From Styela clava (Eukaryota; Chordata; Ascidiacea; Stolidobranchia; Styelidae), in NCBI RefSeq assembly GCF_964204865.1, contig NC_135254.1, positions 19,411,001 through 19,475,000 on the forward strand: a DNA stretch of 64,000 nucleotides. Direction: 5' to 3'. The notes below the pieces were generated by a model, which saw only the letters and a list, made by a program, of their open reading frames with translations, did not search any database and was not told the origin of the DNA. This document shows, one piece after another, positions 34,641-46,835 of this stretch. A program made the position numbers and the translations under genes. Each line of letters begins with the position of its first letter. Positions within the stretch are counted from its first letter, which is position 1.

Positions 34641-35414
34641 TAACTCTGTACCGGTAACTAAAAACGAATGTTAACAGCACCGGAGTTACCAGTAGCTTAG
34701 GATTCTAGACTACCTTTTCTGCATATACAGTCTATATTTAAGTTTAATAATAATAGTTGCCTTTTTATTTCATTTTTTTTTTATATCTTGCCAACTTCGC
34801 GGAACTTGAAATGTGTAAACATGGCCTGAAAACAATCACACATTACCTGCGTCGAACTGCCTGATTCGACTGTCCAGCAGACGACAGGGGTGTAAAACCC
34901 ACGCCAACACCAGATGTCGCTGTCAACAACTCGGTGTCCTCGGTGTCGCTCGGTGTCATGCAAAAAAGCGAGAGCTTCCAGACTAGTTATATAATGGCTC
35001 TGGTATGTGCACCAAGATGGCGCACAACCTGAACCTTAACCTGGTACCCAATACCTATACTATATTCAGGTTGTGCGCCATCTTGGTGCACATACTTCTG
35101 GAGGCCCAAAAAACACCTAATACATCAAAAAGGACAACACTAAAAGGCTGAAGGAAGAAACCAACAAAGTGGTTAGGAATGACGTGAAGTAAACGCCGCC
35201 ACCGCTTGAGTAATCTCATACCGGTGACACGCAGCACTATGAAGTATGAATGTTCGCGAAACATGTGTGACACCATGTCACTCAAATCCAAATGCCTTGA
35301 GAAGATTACCGGTATGGCTAATGATTTTGCAAGGAAAATGTGAAGGACAAATTCCAGGTGAACTCTTGAGACTTGAAAAACACTAACAAGCTACCGTATC
35401 AATCACAGAACTAA

Positions 35415-35482
35415 AACTAATCCCATACCCGACATGGACTGGTAACCGGACGAGTCGAGAGGCCGTGGTTCCCCATATGGTA
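35415..35482 (+). mobile_element. SINE-A fragment
   Basis: Matches the tail part of the SINE (TAATCCCATACCCGACATGG, GGTAACCGGACGAG, GAGGCCGTGGTTC). Only this short part is present. Confidence 0.6.
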
Positions 35483-35651
35483 CTGCATTGAGTCTTTAGG
35501 GTCAGTCAATAGTCACATACGGTACAGACATAGCCTAGTCATTAAATAGTTGCATACCGTACCTTACCTGACAGGAAAACAACGGGAGATGATTTGCTAC
35601 CGCCTATCGGTGTGCCTCTATACTTGACACAGGCAAACGCTACAGCTACAG

Positions 35652-36035
35652 GGGTGGTGACTCCACTACGACCCATGGGCCAGGGCCACGGCCCATCTAA
35701 TTGGGCCACACGGGCCGTGGCCCATCAAGCTATGGGCCGCGGCCCCGTCAGGAAAAATTCAATTATCTTACCAAAATTTTCAATTTTTACAAAATTGTCA
35801 ATATTCGAACCAAAAAATAAACTCCTGTAGTATGTGTACCAGGTTAGGGTTAGGGCAAAATTTTGTTCAGATTTTTTACATTATAGTTCTATTATGAGTT
35901 TGGGGACTGTCTGTGTTAGCCAAGTGAATAGTTCCTTTACACAACTTGATGGGTCGCGGCCCATAGCCTGATGGGCCTAGGCCCAATTTGATGGGCCGTG
36001 GCCCCGGCCCATGGGCCGAAGAGGAGTCACCACTT
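35652..36035. mobile_element. Foldback element with GGGCC-rich arms
   Basis: GGGTGGTGACTCC (35652-35664) is inverted at 36023-36035 (GGAGTCACCACTT). The arms carry several ATGGGCCGYGGCCC-type palindromic words in opposite orientation (35680-35745 and 35950-36015). The core 35823-35945 contains the MITE-Y internal module (TAGTATGTGTACCAGGTTAG, GAGTTTGGGGACTGTCTGTG). This suggests a composite derived from or captured by MITE-Y. Confidence 0.65.
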
Positions 36036-36036
36036 C

Positions 36037-36655
36037 CACTCGGCAAACGGTACCGGTACGGCCCGCGTATCAAATCCGACCCGTTGGGTAATTCAATCTG
36101 GCCAGCCTGATGCTGCCGCAACTAAACTGAGAACAAATTTTGAATGTTTAAGCTATAAAATAGCTCGAGGAATATAGTTTTTGCAAGAGGCCTAGGTATT
36201 GTTTTCTACTTTTGCTTGTGTAACACTGTAATGTAAATAGGTTTATAAAATGTACCAACTTTTCACGTCACACTTAGGTACAGTACAGACTTACGGTACA
36301 TCTTACATGAATCGCCAGTTCAGGGGGCAAAATTTTTGGCTCCTGGTCCTAAAACCTTGCCCACCCATGCTCTATACCAGAAGTGGGCTAGGTTTCTGGA
36401 CCAGAGGCCAAATCTTTTGTCCATCTAGTCGGGCCATGTGTGACATGAAAAGTTGCATTTTATGAATAATATTTAGTCTACAGTGTTACAAAAGCAAAAG
36501 TGGACAACAATAAGCCTTGTGCCAAAACTAAATTCAATCGCAACCTCAACAAATTCTTTGAGCTATTTTTCAGCTGAAATATTGAAATTCGGTTTCAGTT
36601 TGCAGGTTTAGTCAGTTGGTTGCGACAGCATCAGGCGGGCCAGATCGAATAACTG
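36037..36655. mobile_element. Inverted pair of hAT fragments
   Basis: A minus-strand copy (36050-36120, CCGTTGGGTAATTCAATCTG) and a plus-strand copy (36490-36655, ending GGCATCAGG-like GCATCAGGCGGGCCAGATCG) of the fragment seen at 27110-27330 face each other. They end about 90 bp upstream of the ACOT13-like start codon. Confidence 0.55.
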
Positions 36656-36745
36656 TGAGTCTGTGTTACAGTTATTTCTGTCGTTTGCAGTTCGGTGATA
36701 TATTCAAATATTAAAATTAAGAAATTGAACATCATTGAAATAGCA

Positions 36746-37192
36746 ATGGCACTCGTTGAAAATCTTCAGAAGTTGATCAGATCATTTGCCAAGTCAAAAG
36801 GCTTTGACAGATTGTTGCAAGGTGCTCAAGTTTTGTCTGCAAATGATGGGAAAGTTCGGGTAGAAATGATGGTAAAACCTGAACACTTGAATGTACCTGG
36901 AACCATGCATGGTGGATTAATTTGCACATTGGTCGATACTATATCTACTTTAGCAATTGCTTCTACAAAAGATAATAAATTTGGTGTTAGTGTTGATTTA
37001 AATGTTTCATTTATATCGGCTGCCTCGCCAGGTGAAAAAATTGTGATAGAATCCGAAGTTTTACGAACAGGAAAGAATCTTGCTTTTGCAAATGTCAATA
37101 TACTAAAAGAGGATGGAAAACTAGTCGCTACTGGTAGACATACAAAGTATTTGGGATTGGGAAACGTGCCTGATGCGAGAACTTTTAAATAA
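36746..37192 (+). CDS. ACOT13: ACOT13-like hotdog-fold acyl-CoA thioesterase
   Basis: The 148-residue product keeps the 4HBT hotdog pattern of ACOT13/THEM2: a HGGLICTLVDTISTLA helix (catalytic Asp in LVD, about residues 52-67), GVSVDLNVSFISAASPGE, and LVATGRHTKYLG at the end. Human ACOT13 is about 140 residues. The enzyme hydrolyses medium- to long-chain fatty acyl-CoAs in cytosol and mitochondria. The ATG at 36746 (GCAATGG) is preferred because the upstream in-frame ATG at 36695 adds residues absent from relatives. The ORF is a single exon, whereas vertebrate ACOT13 is split, so this may be a retrocopy or intron-loss form. It appears intact. AATAAA lies at 37470. Confidence 0.92.
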   Translation: MALVENLQKLIRSFAKSKGFDRLLQGAQVLSANDGKVRVEMMVKPEHLNVPGTMHGGLICTLVDTISTLAIASTKDNKFGVSVDLNVSFISAASPGEKIVIESEVLRTGKNLAFANVNILKEDGKLVATGRHTKYLGLGNVPDARTFK

Positions 37193-37469
37193 AATTTGAA
37201 CATAGATAGTACCATTTTGTATACCTGAATAACATAATTTATATATATTCTGAAGAAGTGCCAATTATAATTTTTTATTATTTGACTATGAAAATATCAC
37301 AGTTCATTATGTTCTATTAGTACTTATGCTGTTTTGATGAATTAATTAATGTATCAAGAATAGCTGGATAGAGTTATACAATATTACACAAATGATATAA
37401 AGTGAACTCTAATCAACCTGAAACATTCGTCATTATTTGCTGCCCTTATCACTACATTGTTGCTGTAGA

Positions 37470-37475
37470 AATAAA
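37470..37475 (+). promoter_or_regulatory. Candidate polyadenylation signal of ACOT13-like gene
   Basis: AATAAA 278 bp after the stop codon. A second AT-rich TAAATAAAT string follows at about 37501. Confidence 0.4.
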
Positions 37476-38158
37476 AACCCTTTTCCTCAAATTATTAAAC
37501 TAAATAAATTTTTAGTGGTCCAAGCAGTTGTTTTTTGTAGATTACTAGTACTTTTTGTTTCATATTTCCTCTTGGCTACCTCGTGCATATTTTTTCCTGG
37601 TTTTGAAAAATAATCCACAATTATGTGGCTTTTCTGCTAATTGAATAATGTGAGCGTGTGGCCGATAAACATGGTGAACGTAACACTTGACTTCCATGTC
37701 AATATACTTGCATGTTTCAAAACAATAATTTGAAAAATAGTAATTTATTATTGTAATACTGTGTATTAATTTCATCGCCATCTGCAAACGTCTTCGACCT
37801 TCTGAATTATGAAGGCAAATTATACCTATATTTCCTAATTTTTCAATGTATAGCTGTTGTATGCAATAATTCATTCTATTATTTGCCAACTGGATAACTA
37901 GACGTCATATAGAGCAATGTATTTTGGGACAAGAAGCAGAAATTAATGCAAATATATCTCTAATTTGCTATATTTAGTATCTTCTATTCCAAAATGTGCT
38001 AAGCTGCTGCTATGTAAATATGTTTATGAGATTGAACATCTTATTTTCCAATGCGAATAAGAACTATTTTTTCTTATAATTCACTGTTCATGTTACAGAG
38101 AATAATCTTGAGGGTTAGTTTTATTACTATTCCATCAACTGCTTACTCAACACTGAAA

Positions 38159-40473
<2,315 letters not shown>

Positions 40474-40531
40474 TGCTCAATCGTGAAATATACAATGGTT
40501 ATTATAAATACTGCATTCAAAATGGGGTCGA

Positions 40532-40537
40532 AATAAA
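40532..40537 (+). promoter_or_regulatory. Candidate polyadenylation signal of SURF2
   Basis: AATAAA about 60 bp after the SURF2 stop codon. Confidence 0.5.
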
Positions 40538-40985
40538 TATTGTATCACAAATTTGGAGAAATAGTATGAGCATTGTAGTAGAGTCTAGTCACAGTGGAAT
40601 GCCAACCAGAAAAGCTTAGTTTAGCCGTGACGAGCTGTCCGGTAGACTTAATGTCCTGGTCATGCAGTATGGCAGTCCTATAAGATTGTTCTTTATTCTT
40701 GAAGTCAATTTATCACAATTATTCGCAACTCACTTCACTGGCTTAGTAAGATAAAGAGTGAACAGCTATATTGTACGTCATAATTATTATATGTTTTGCT
40801 TAGGATGCCAATTTAAACATTTTCTAACGTCAGTCGAACTACCATTAAATTATTCCAAATACCAGAAAAGGGGGAACGTTTTCCGATGATTTGAATATTA
40901 CAGAGTTGAATAATAGTTTACCACAATTATCTTTTTAGATAGATAATACAGCGATATTGGACGTCTAATATATTTATAGCAAGTA

Positions 40986-41255
40986 TAGGGGTGACGAAAT
41001 GCGGTCGTTGTGTGTCAAAATGGCGTGACGAAATAGGGTCGTCGAGTCAAGTTAGGAATGGCGAAATACGGTCGGTGCGTGTCAGATTGGGGGTGACGAA
41101 ATGCGGTCGTTGCGTGGTGTCAGGTTAGGGTTGACAAAATACGGTCGTTGCGTGGTGTCAGATTAGGGGTGGCGAAATACGGTCGAGGCGTGTCAGAATG
41201 TAGATGGCAAAATATTACTGAGCGTGTCAAATTTCCGTAAATCTGGCAGTAGGGT
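40986..41255. repeat. Minisatellite, about 45-60 bp unit, 5-6 copies
   Basis: Repeats of GGGTGACGAAATGCGGTCG followed by TTGCGTGGTGTCAGATTAG, with gradual decay toward both ends. No ORF of interest crosses it. Confidence 0.8.
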
Positions 41256-41839
41256 GTCGGTACGCAATCAGTGACAGCGAGCTGGATGAAATCAAGGATC
41301 ACTAAAATTTGAAAATGAAATTCGCCGAGTATTTATATGTTTATTGTAGCAATTGAGCTTCTGTCAATTACTATCAACCTAAATGAAGATGTGAGTGTAT
41401 ACCGGTTGTTACGCCATGAAATATAGATTAAATAAACATTATTTATGAAATCAACGATGACAAACCTTGAAAAGGTATTGGAAGTTATGATTCATGAAAT
41501 GGTGCTTCTCGGAACTTTGCGCCGTAGATGTAACATTCAATTAAATTCAAAAACGGAGGCACATTTCGGAAGCCAATGTTTTGAAATACATCTGCATATT
41601 TAATATCTTGTAGTACAATGTTGCCTGAAATACGTTTGTGTTCGTTCGTCGGAAGCTTTAAAACAGGATATGGAAAACGAATAACAGAATATTTTACAGT
41701 TAGTTGAATTTGTTTCAAGAAAATTTCCATGTCCTCGAATAGTGTCAAACAATTTTTTTTCCTATTTCTAACATTTCATGTTACTTAATTATGCATAGAA
41801 ATGACATGAAAAAACATGTTTTATGTCATCGTGCAAAGT

Positions 41840-41966
41840 GATTGTGATTTAATTTGAATTTGACGTACGGCTGGGATAACTCTGCTGCATAGAGAGACTA
41901 AAATTGAAGAAATCTCTCTACGCAGAGTGATCGAGTCGCATGCCAAATTTAAATTAAATCAAAATC
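41840..41966. mobile_element. Small hairpin MITE
   Basis: Outer arms GATTGTGATTTAATTTGAAT and the complement of GATTTTGATTTAATTTAAAT, and inner arms ACTCTGCTGCATAGAGAG and CTCTCTACGCAGAGT, make nearly the whole 127 bp self-complementary. No target duplication was resolved. Confidence 0.6.
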
Positions 41967-41999
41967 AGCTAATTAAATTTAACTAAACATTGTAAATAA

Positions 42000-43039
42000 T
42001 TCTTAAAGTTTCTTTCAAATTTTTTCGATTATAAATTTGAATAAAATTTTTATATTGTGAAGGTATGTTTGACATAATTACGTTTTGCTCTTCAAGTCTT
42101 GAACAGCTTGAGTAGAGAGTTTATTTGTTTTGTCAAACAGAAAACAATAACACGACAAAATATATTTGTAGCAGCAAATTCTCGTTATAGACTGTATAGC
42201 AACTGGTATCAATACGATCATGTGGACGTCGAGATCAGTTACCAGTACCACTCAATATTTATAACGTGAAAGACAAGGGCTTTAGATGTGAAAGACATCT
42301 AGGATGTGATATTGTAGATTTGTCCGAAACCATCGATAACTTTGGAAGAATAATTTAGTTGGTAAGCGTTTGGGATGATATAAATTCAGACAAATTACTT
42401 GCTTGATCAATTATGATATTTACAAATTTGGCATTTTTGATTGATGAATAAAATAATAAGAGAAAGTTTTCATGTAAGTGTATGGCATTGGTTACTTAAA
42501 AGATGTAAATGGTGAATGACTCGAAGTAACGTCTGTATAGAGGCATTAAAACGTCACTGCAATAGTCATGTTGTTCAATTGTTAAATTTCGGAGCAACAA
42601 AGTAGGTATAAAAAAGCAATCATCTTAAAATAGAGCTTAAATGTTTTCGTATGAATAAGGTCTACAAGCATCATGTAAAATACCAGGAAGAATACCATCG
42701 TTAGAATGTAATTTACACTGGTTTTTCATTCTTTTAGTTTAGAACCGAATTCTATTCTAGAATGTCTTTAACTACGTGATGACGGACTCACACTCGAATC
42801 GAAGCTCGGATGATCTCGACTTGATTCGTGGTTTGATAATTACCAAACAGTGAACTGCGCGGTATTGGTGAGATATCATACTGATTTTACCACTGAGATA
42901 CTTGGTGAAACGCATGTCCGTGACGTATGTGCATAGTGACACAAGGGATAAAGCTGCCAGAGAAATTCCAAGGGGATGTCATTTTTCGCCAGCACTATTT
43001 TGACACCCCCAATATGACTTTTGTGCCTCCACCCCTGTA
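42000..43039. other. Intergenic, no gene recognised
   Basis: AT-rich sequence between the hairpin MITE and a decayed hAT, without convincing ORFs or terminal repeats. Confidence 0.5.
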
Positions 43040-43378
43040 GGATGAGACAGTGGCGTAGCATCAACCCCCCCGGCAAAACTAAAAGCTGCATTGCAAAACC
43101 AGTAATGCACATCTTATAATGTTGATGTTAGTTCTGCTCAAATCGTTTTGTTATGTAACAATTTCAGGGAGTCGTCGATTTTCGGCTTCGTGTGGTTTGA
43201 TCGTACCGGCACAATTGTGAAGACTGTCAGAATGATGTCGAAAGCAAATCCTTTCAGTAGCGCACAGAAACGCAGAAAAAAAGGCAGAAGAGGAAGAACG
43301 TATGAAAAAAATTAAAGTAACCAAGATAAACGAAATATTTAAACCAAAATTGAAACAAGTAGCCTGCTGGGCGGTGAC

Positions 43379-43505
43379 CGTACATTTGAACCCATGTGTA
43401 TATCCACGGATTCAATCTATATGCGGGTGCTAAAACCCATGGGTTAGGGTTAGTGTGGGGGTTACTATAGCATACAGGTGCAATTGCCATGGGCTCAAAT
43501 GTACG
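43379..43505. mobile_element. Small inverted-repeat insertion in hAT
   Basis: CGTACATTTGAACCCATG (43379-43396) is inverted at 43488-43505 with one mismatch. The interior includes GGGTTAGGGTTAG. Likely a MITE of unknown family. Confidence 0.55.
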
Positions 43506-43727
43506 TGGGTTCAAATGTAATGGAACCAGCCTGGGAATACCGAACGTAACTGAGGAGGAATTAGGCCTAGCGTCGGTGGTATCGGTAGAGAACTCCGGAA
43601 AACTAGATACGTGTTCAATCTCCAAACGTGATGGCGCCGGCGCGAATGAATTTCTTCCAAACTTACACGACAATTATCACAGGTAAGCTACTGATTTTTG
43701 AAGCAAAATGAAAAGATTGCACATAAT

Positions 43728-43890
43728 TTGGTTTTCGAAACAGAAATTAATAAAAAATTATCTCAAGAGCACGATGTCGCAGGAAAGGCTCTCTGGACTG
43801 GCGCTGCTGAGTATTGAATCTGAACGCTTGACCCGACTTGATATGACGAAGATGGTGGATAAGTTTGCTAAAGCGCAAATTTTAGGTTAA
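43728..43890 (+). pseudogene. hATC dimerisation domain remnant
   Basis: The frame reads KLIKNYLKSTMSQERLSGLA followed by LLSIESERLTRLDMTKMVD, the conserved C-terminal block of hAT transposases of the ZMYM/DUF4371 type, then a stop. It is an isolated fragment inside the deleted element 43048-43916. Sequence is well preserved for a remnant. Confidence 0.85.
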
Positions 43891-43929
43891 GGGGGGGGAG
43901 TCTTGCTACGCCACTGGGATGAGATGAGG

Positions 43930-44460
43930 GTGCTCCAGAAGTGTGTGTATCAGTGATTTTCCTATACGCTATAACCCTAAAATTTCAAACACTTCCCTAA
44001 TTTTCAGGTGTGATGCCATACTTTAATGCCTAACCTAAATAATATTTGAATATGCAGAAAGTGACTCGTATGCCGTCGAAGATAGATGATCAGTCAAATA
44101 CATAACACACATATATATATAAGTTACAAATAGTTTTATTGTAAATATATACTACTACGTTTTATCACTAATAGCAAAATATCTACGACACCCTAAATTT
44201 GGAAATACTACTCTAAAATAAAAAGTTTGGGAAGATACTGGTGTGTACCAATATGGAGGTAGCTAATTTTGTTCGCCCACTTCACATCAAGTTGTGTAAA
44301 GGGACTGAAACCTATGGGCAGGGGGTATATTCACTTGGCCAACACAGACAGTCCCCGAACTCGTAATAGAACTAAAATAAGGAAAATCGAAATAAAATTA
44401 TGGCTTAACCTGGTACACACTAGAGGTAAGCCCGGAGCAAACCCGAAATTTCATATTTAA
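43930..44460. mobile_element. MITE-Y-related sequence
   Basis: GGTGCTCCAGAAGTGTGTG near 43929 and a later block 44238-44415 (TGTACCAATATGGAGGTAGC, CACTTGGCCAACACAGACAG, CCCCGAACTCGTAATAGAAC) match the interior of 50593-50806 in opposite orientation. Two partial or rearranged copies may be involved. Ends were not resolved. Confidence 0.5.
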
Positions 44461-44714
44461 TTATGGAGTTTTTTGAATTCCACACATAGTTTTAGTATAT
44501 ATTTATTTAAAGATATATTTCGGGTTTCAAATATTAGCTCTAGTACACATTCTGGGGGTACCGAAAATAACATGTAGGCCTACATGGGAATTTTAGGGGG
44601 GAAGATTATTTCCAGCGCATATATATAAATGCCATTATTGCCGGCCGATTTATTTAATCAGTATTTTAACTCGAAGCAACACTGTTATTCACGGAATGAC
44701 GAATGTGCGGAGTT

Positions 44715-45020
44715 TTCATTACTTATCGATTTTAATCGGTAAGTATGTTTATAGGTATTTTTACTTATCGATTTTAATCGGTGAGTATGTTGATAGGTAT
44801 TTGTCTGTCTGTTTGTTTGTCTGTTAGATGCACGCGATATCTCACGAAAGCGAGATTGAATCTGCTCCAGATTTTTCATGTGCATTCATCATATGTCGTA
44901 CCAGAAGCCTATTGATTTTGGATGAATTATGTCGTATAATTAGCGAGTTATTTTTTAATTAGTGATGGGACACAAGGTGTCACTATGGAGTAAGAGCGCT
45001 GTTTTGGGGGATCCCCTAAC
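44715..45020 (+). repeat. Repeat family D copy (ATCGATTTTAATCGGTAAG)
   Basis: Two tandem ACTTATCGATTTTAATCGGT units, then GTCTGTCTGTTTG, CGATATCTCACGAAAGCGAG and CAGAAGCCTATTGATTTTGG. Closely related copies are at 48924-49485 and 56965-57053. The class is unknown. Confidence 0.7.
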
Positions 45021-46830
45021 TTCCGATCAATAAGTCTTCAGTCTCTGTGACCGATATTCTCGTTTATTATTTTGGTACTAAAATAACGCAGACTATAGAG
45101 AAGTAAAATAAAGAAAAAGTCAACTATCAGATTCGTAAATATCCGGATCCCGGAGTCAGTAACAACAATATTGTTCGCCTAAAATTAGGAACGTACTTTA
45201 CTAACTGTGCATGATGAGGAAAATTAAAACCGACGCAACAGATAAAAATCGGAATAAAATTAATTCCTTGGACACTGTCTTCAATATCTTCGCCGATGTG
45301 AACTCACGGTTTTGACTGAAATATAAAAACCAAACTTCGATATCTGCCAATTGCGCAAAAATTAATACCTGTGAATGAAATGGACCGTTAACAAAGATTA
45401 CCAAAAGTACGTAGTTGGCTGCCCAAATGACCGCGGTCAAAAAACGATCAGCGATTATGACAGAATTATGAAGTAAAAAATTCTGCGTTTTTACTGGGGA
45501 TGGGCCGAAATTCAGATTAGAGTCGAGTCCACGCATATTTTGAGACTCTGTTTGGATTTCATGTCCACGCCATTTTTTGCCGAGGTCTTAATCAATAATG
45601 ATTTTCTCAAAATTAATTTTAACGATTTTTATCGTTTTAATTCTAGGGATGGCGAAATTGACTCTTAGAGTTAAAACGTGAATTGCAAACAGAGTATAAC
45701 GTTTTGTGACACATACATATACGTATAAACGCCGCAAACTTATTTCCACACTCTCCTCCCACTCGCTCGTTTGCGCGGGTCAAAGTCGCGTGCCACATTT
45801 CATCTGTATACATTTTCTCTTGCCTATTGCGTTCATACCTCCTGTTTACTTGAAGCGAGATGCAATAGGAAGAGTGAAACGCCTGTTGCAAATTTAAGTA
45901 TAAAATGCTTACATCGCAGACCGAAATAGCAAAATAGCTCTTCAATAGAAAGAATGAAGCATATATTGAAAATCTCATCAATAATGATATTGACAGCTTT
46001 AAAACCTGCTTTTGTCTACGAGGTTTGAATGACAGGAATTTTTTACGAGACATCGCTTTCAATTTACTTCGGCTGTATCGAGCACTGATATGGGCGATTT
46101 GTTTATTTCAGCCTGTTGTATTCAACCTCCCTTTACAACGAGTCGTGAATTTTATATAGGACAAAATGTGTTTCGTGATTTTGTTTTGTTTGTTCCGGCC
46201 ATCTACATCCCAATATCGGCTCTCCTTATCACGCAAGTACCAAATCATCAATGCTCGAGAAAAATTATAGGAATAAATTTGCAGCCTAAATTTAATTCAA
46301 TATGATTATTATCTTTCGTGTAGGCTTTGATCAACGTTATCGCCACCGTAGAATAAAAAGCTTTGCTGGCGGTATACGTTGTTTTTTCTGTTTGTATTTT
46401 GCTATCGTGATATAAGGATATTTTCATGTTAACTGTGCTTTTAAGCAACAAAATTGGTATTGGACAACCAGATAAAAACACAGGTTCAACTGCAATGCTA
46501 ATCAGTCTTAACATGATGAAGTGACTTCTGCAACTACCCACCTTTCATTATTCTGGTTCCGCATTCACCACTCTAATAGTATCTTCCCTCAAGGCTACCA
46601 CTAGACACCACAAGGATTAGTACTTGCCATTAATTCTTCTAACTGATGAAATATGTATTGTCTTGGATTTTAAACACAAACAAATCAATGCTCGTCTCAC
46701 AGGATTCATTTTTAGACTAAGCCCTCGACAATACAGTTTCGATTTAAAAAGTCACACAAATAATATGAAATTTGTGAATGTGTGTATTTTTGAATTCAAC
46801 GAATATTAAGAAAAAAAACGTTCATATGGA
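45020..46830. other. Intergenic, no gene recognised
   Basis: Downstream of POT1 (minus strand). Open frames of 60-140 codons occur on both strands but lack recognisable domains, splice support or length beyond chance for AT-rich DNA. Confidence 0.45.
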
Positions 46831-46835
46831 ACAGA

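Larger units (their letters stand above)
30830..35002 (-). mobile_element. P/THAP-like DNA transposon, 4.2 kb
   Basis: Perfect 28-bp terminal inverted repeats start CAGAGCCATTATATAACTAG and are flanked by GTATGTG on both sides (30823-30829, 35003-35009), a 7-bp duplication. Imperfect inversion continues inward: GTGTTGGCGTGGGT and GTCGTCTGCTG near 30890-30936 match the right side at about 34862-34920. Minus-strand coding remnants run from a THAP-like N-terminus to a QDPLE..FG..R.RG..NP C-terminal block typical of P-type transposases. A 7-8 bp duplication and a THAP domain fit the P superfamily. Superfamily assignment is inference. Confidence 0.78.
30811..35107. mobile_element. MITE-Y copy split by the P/THAP-like transposon
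   Basis: The outer left piece (30811-30829, GTGCTTCCGAAGTATGTG) and outer right piece (35003-35107, from GTATGTGCACCAAGATGGCG to GCACATACTTCTGGAGGCC) join into a normal MITE-Y once the 30830-35002 insertion and one copy of GTATGTG are removed. Interrupted copies of this kind date the larger insertion as younger than the MITE. Confidence 0.8.
43048..43916 (+). mobile_element. Internally deleted hAT with both transposase ends
   Basis: Inverted ends CAGTGGCGTAGCATC and CTTGCTACGCCACTG, flanked by GGATGAGA on both sides (43040-43047, 43917-43924). The left part has a Lys/Arg-rich N-terminal remnant (about 43238-43310, NPFSSAQKRRKK) and the right part encodes an hATC domain (43708-43890). Most of the catalytic region is deleted. 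A small inverted repeat at 43379-43505 is nested within. Confidence 0.88.

Noticed and set aside
36826..37215. 129-codon minus-strand frame
   Set aside because: It is the antisense shadow of the ACOT13-like coding region.
43254..43673. 139-codon minus-strand frame
   Set aside because: It is antisense to remnants in the deleted hAT 43048-43916 and spans the small inverted repeat.
44685..44885. Minus-strand frame rich in Arg/Asn/Thr
   Set aside because: It is created by the repeated TATCGATTTTAATCGG and GTCTGTCTG units of repeat family D.
45480..45680. Two similar GGGATGG.CGAAATT strings as transposon ends
   Set aside because: They are in direct, not inverted, orientation and no target duplication was found.
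45643..46062. 139-codon minus-strand frame downstream of POT1
   Set aside because: No domain, no splice support, overlapping frames on the other strand, and amino-acid composition expected of AT-rich non-coding DNA.
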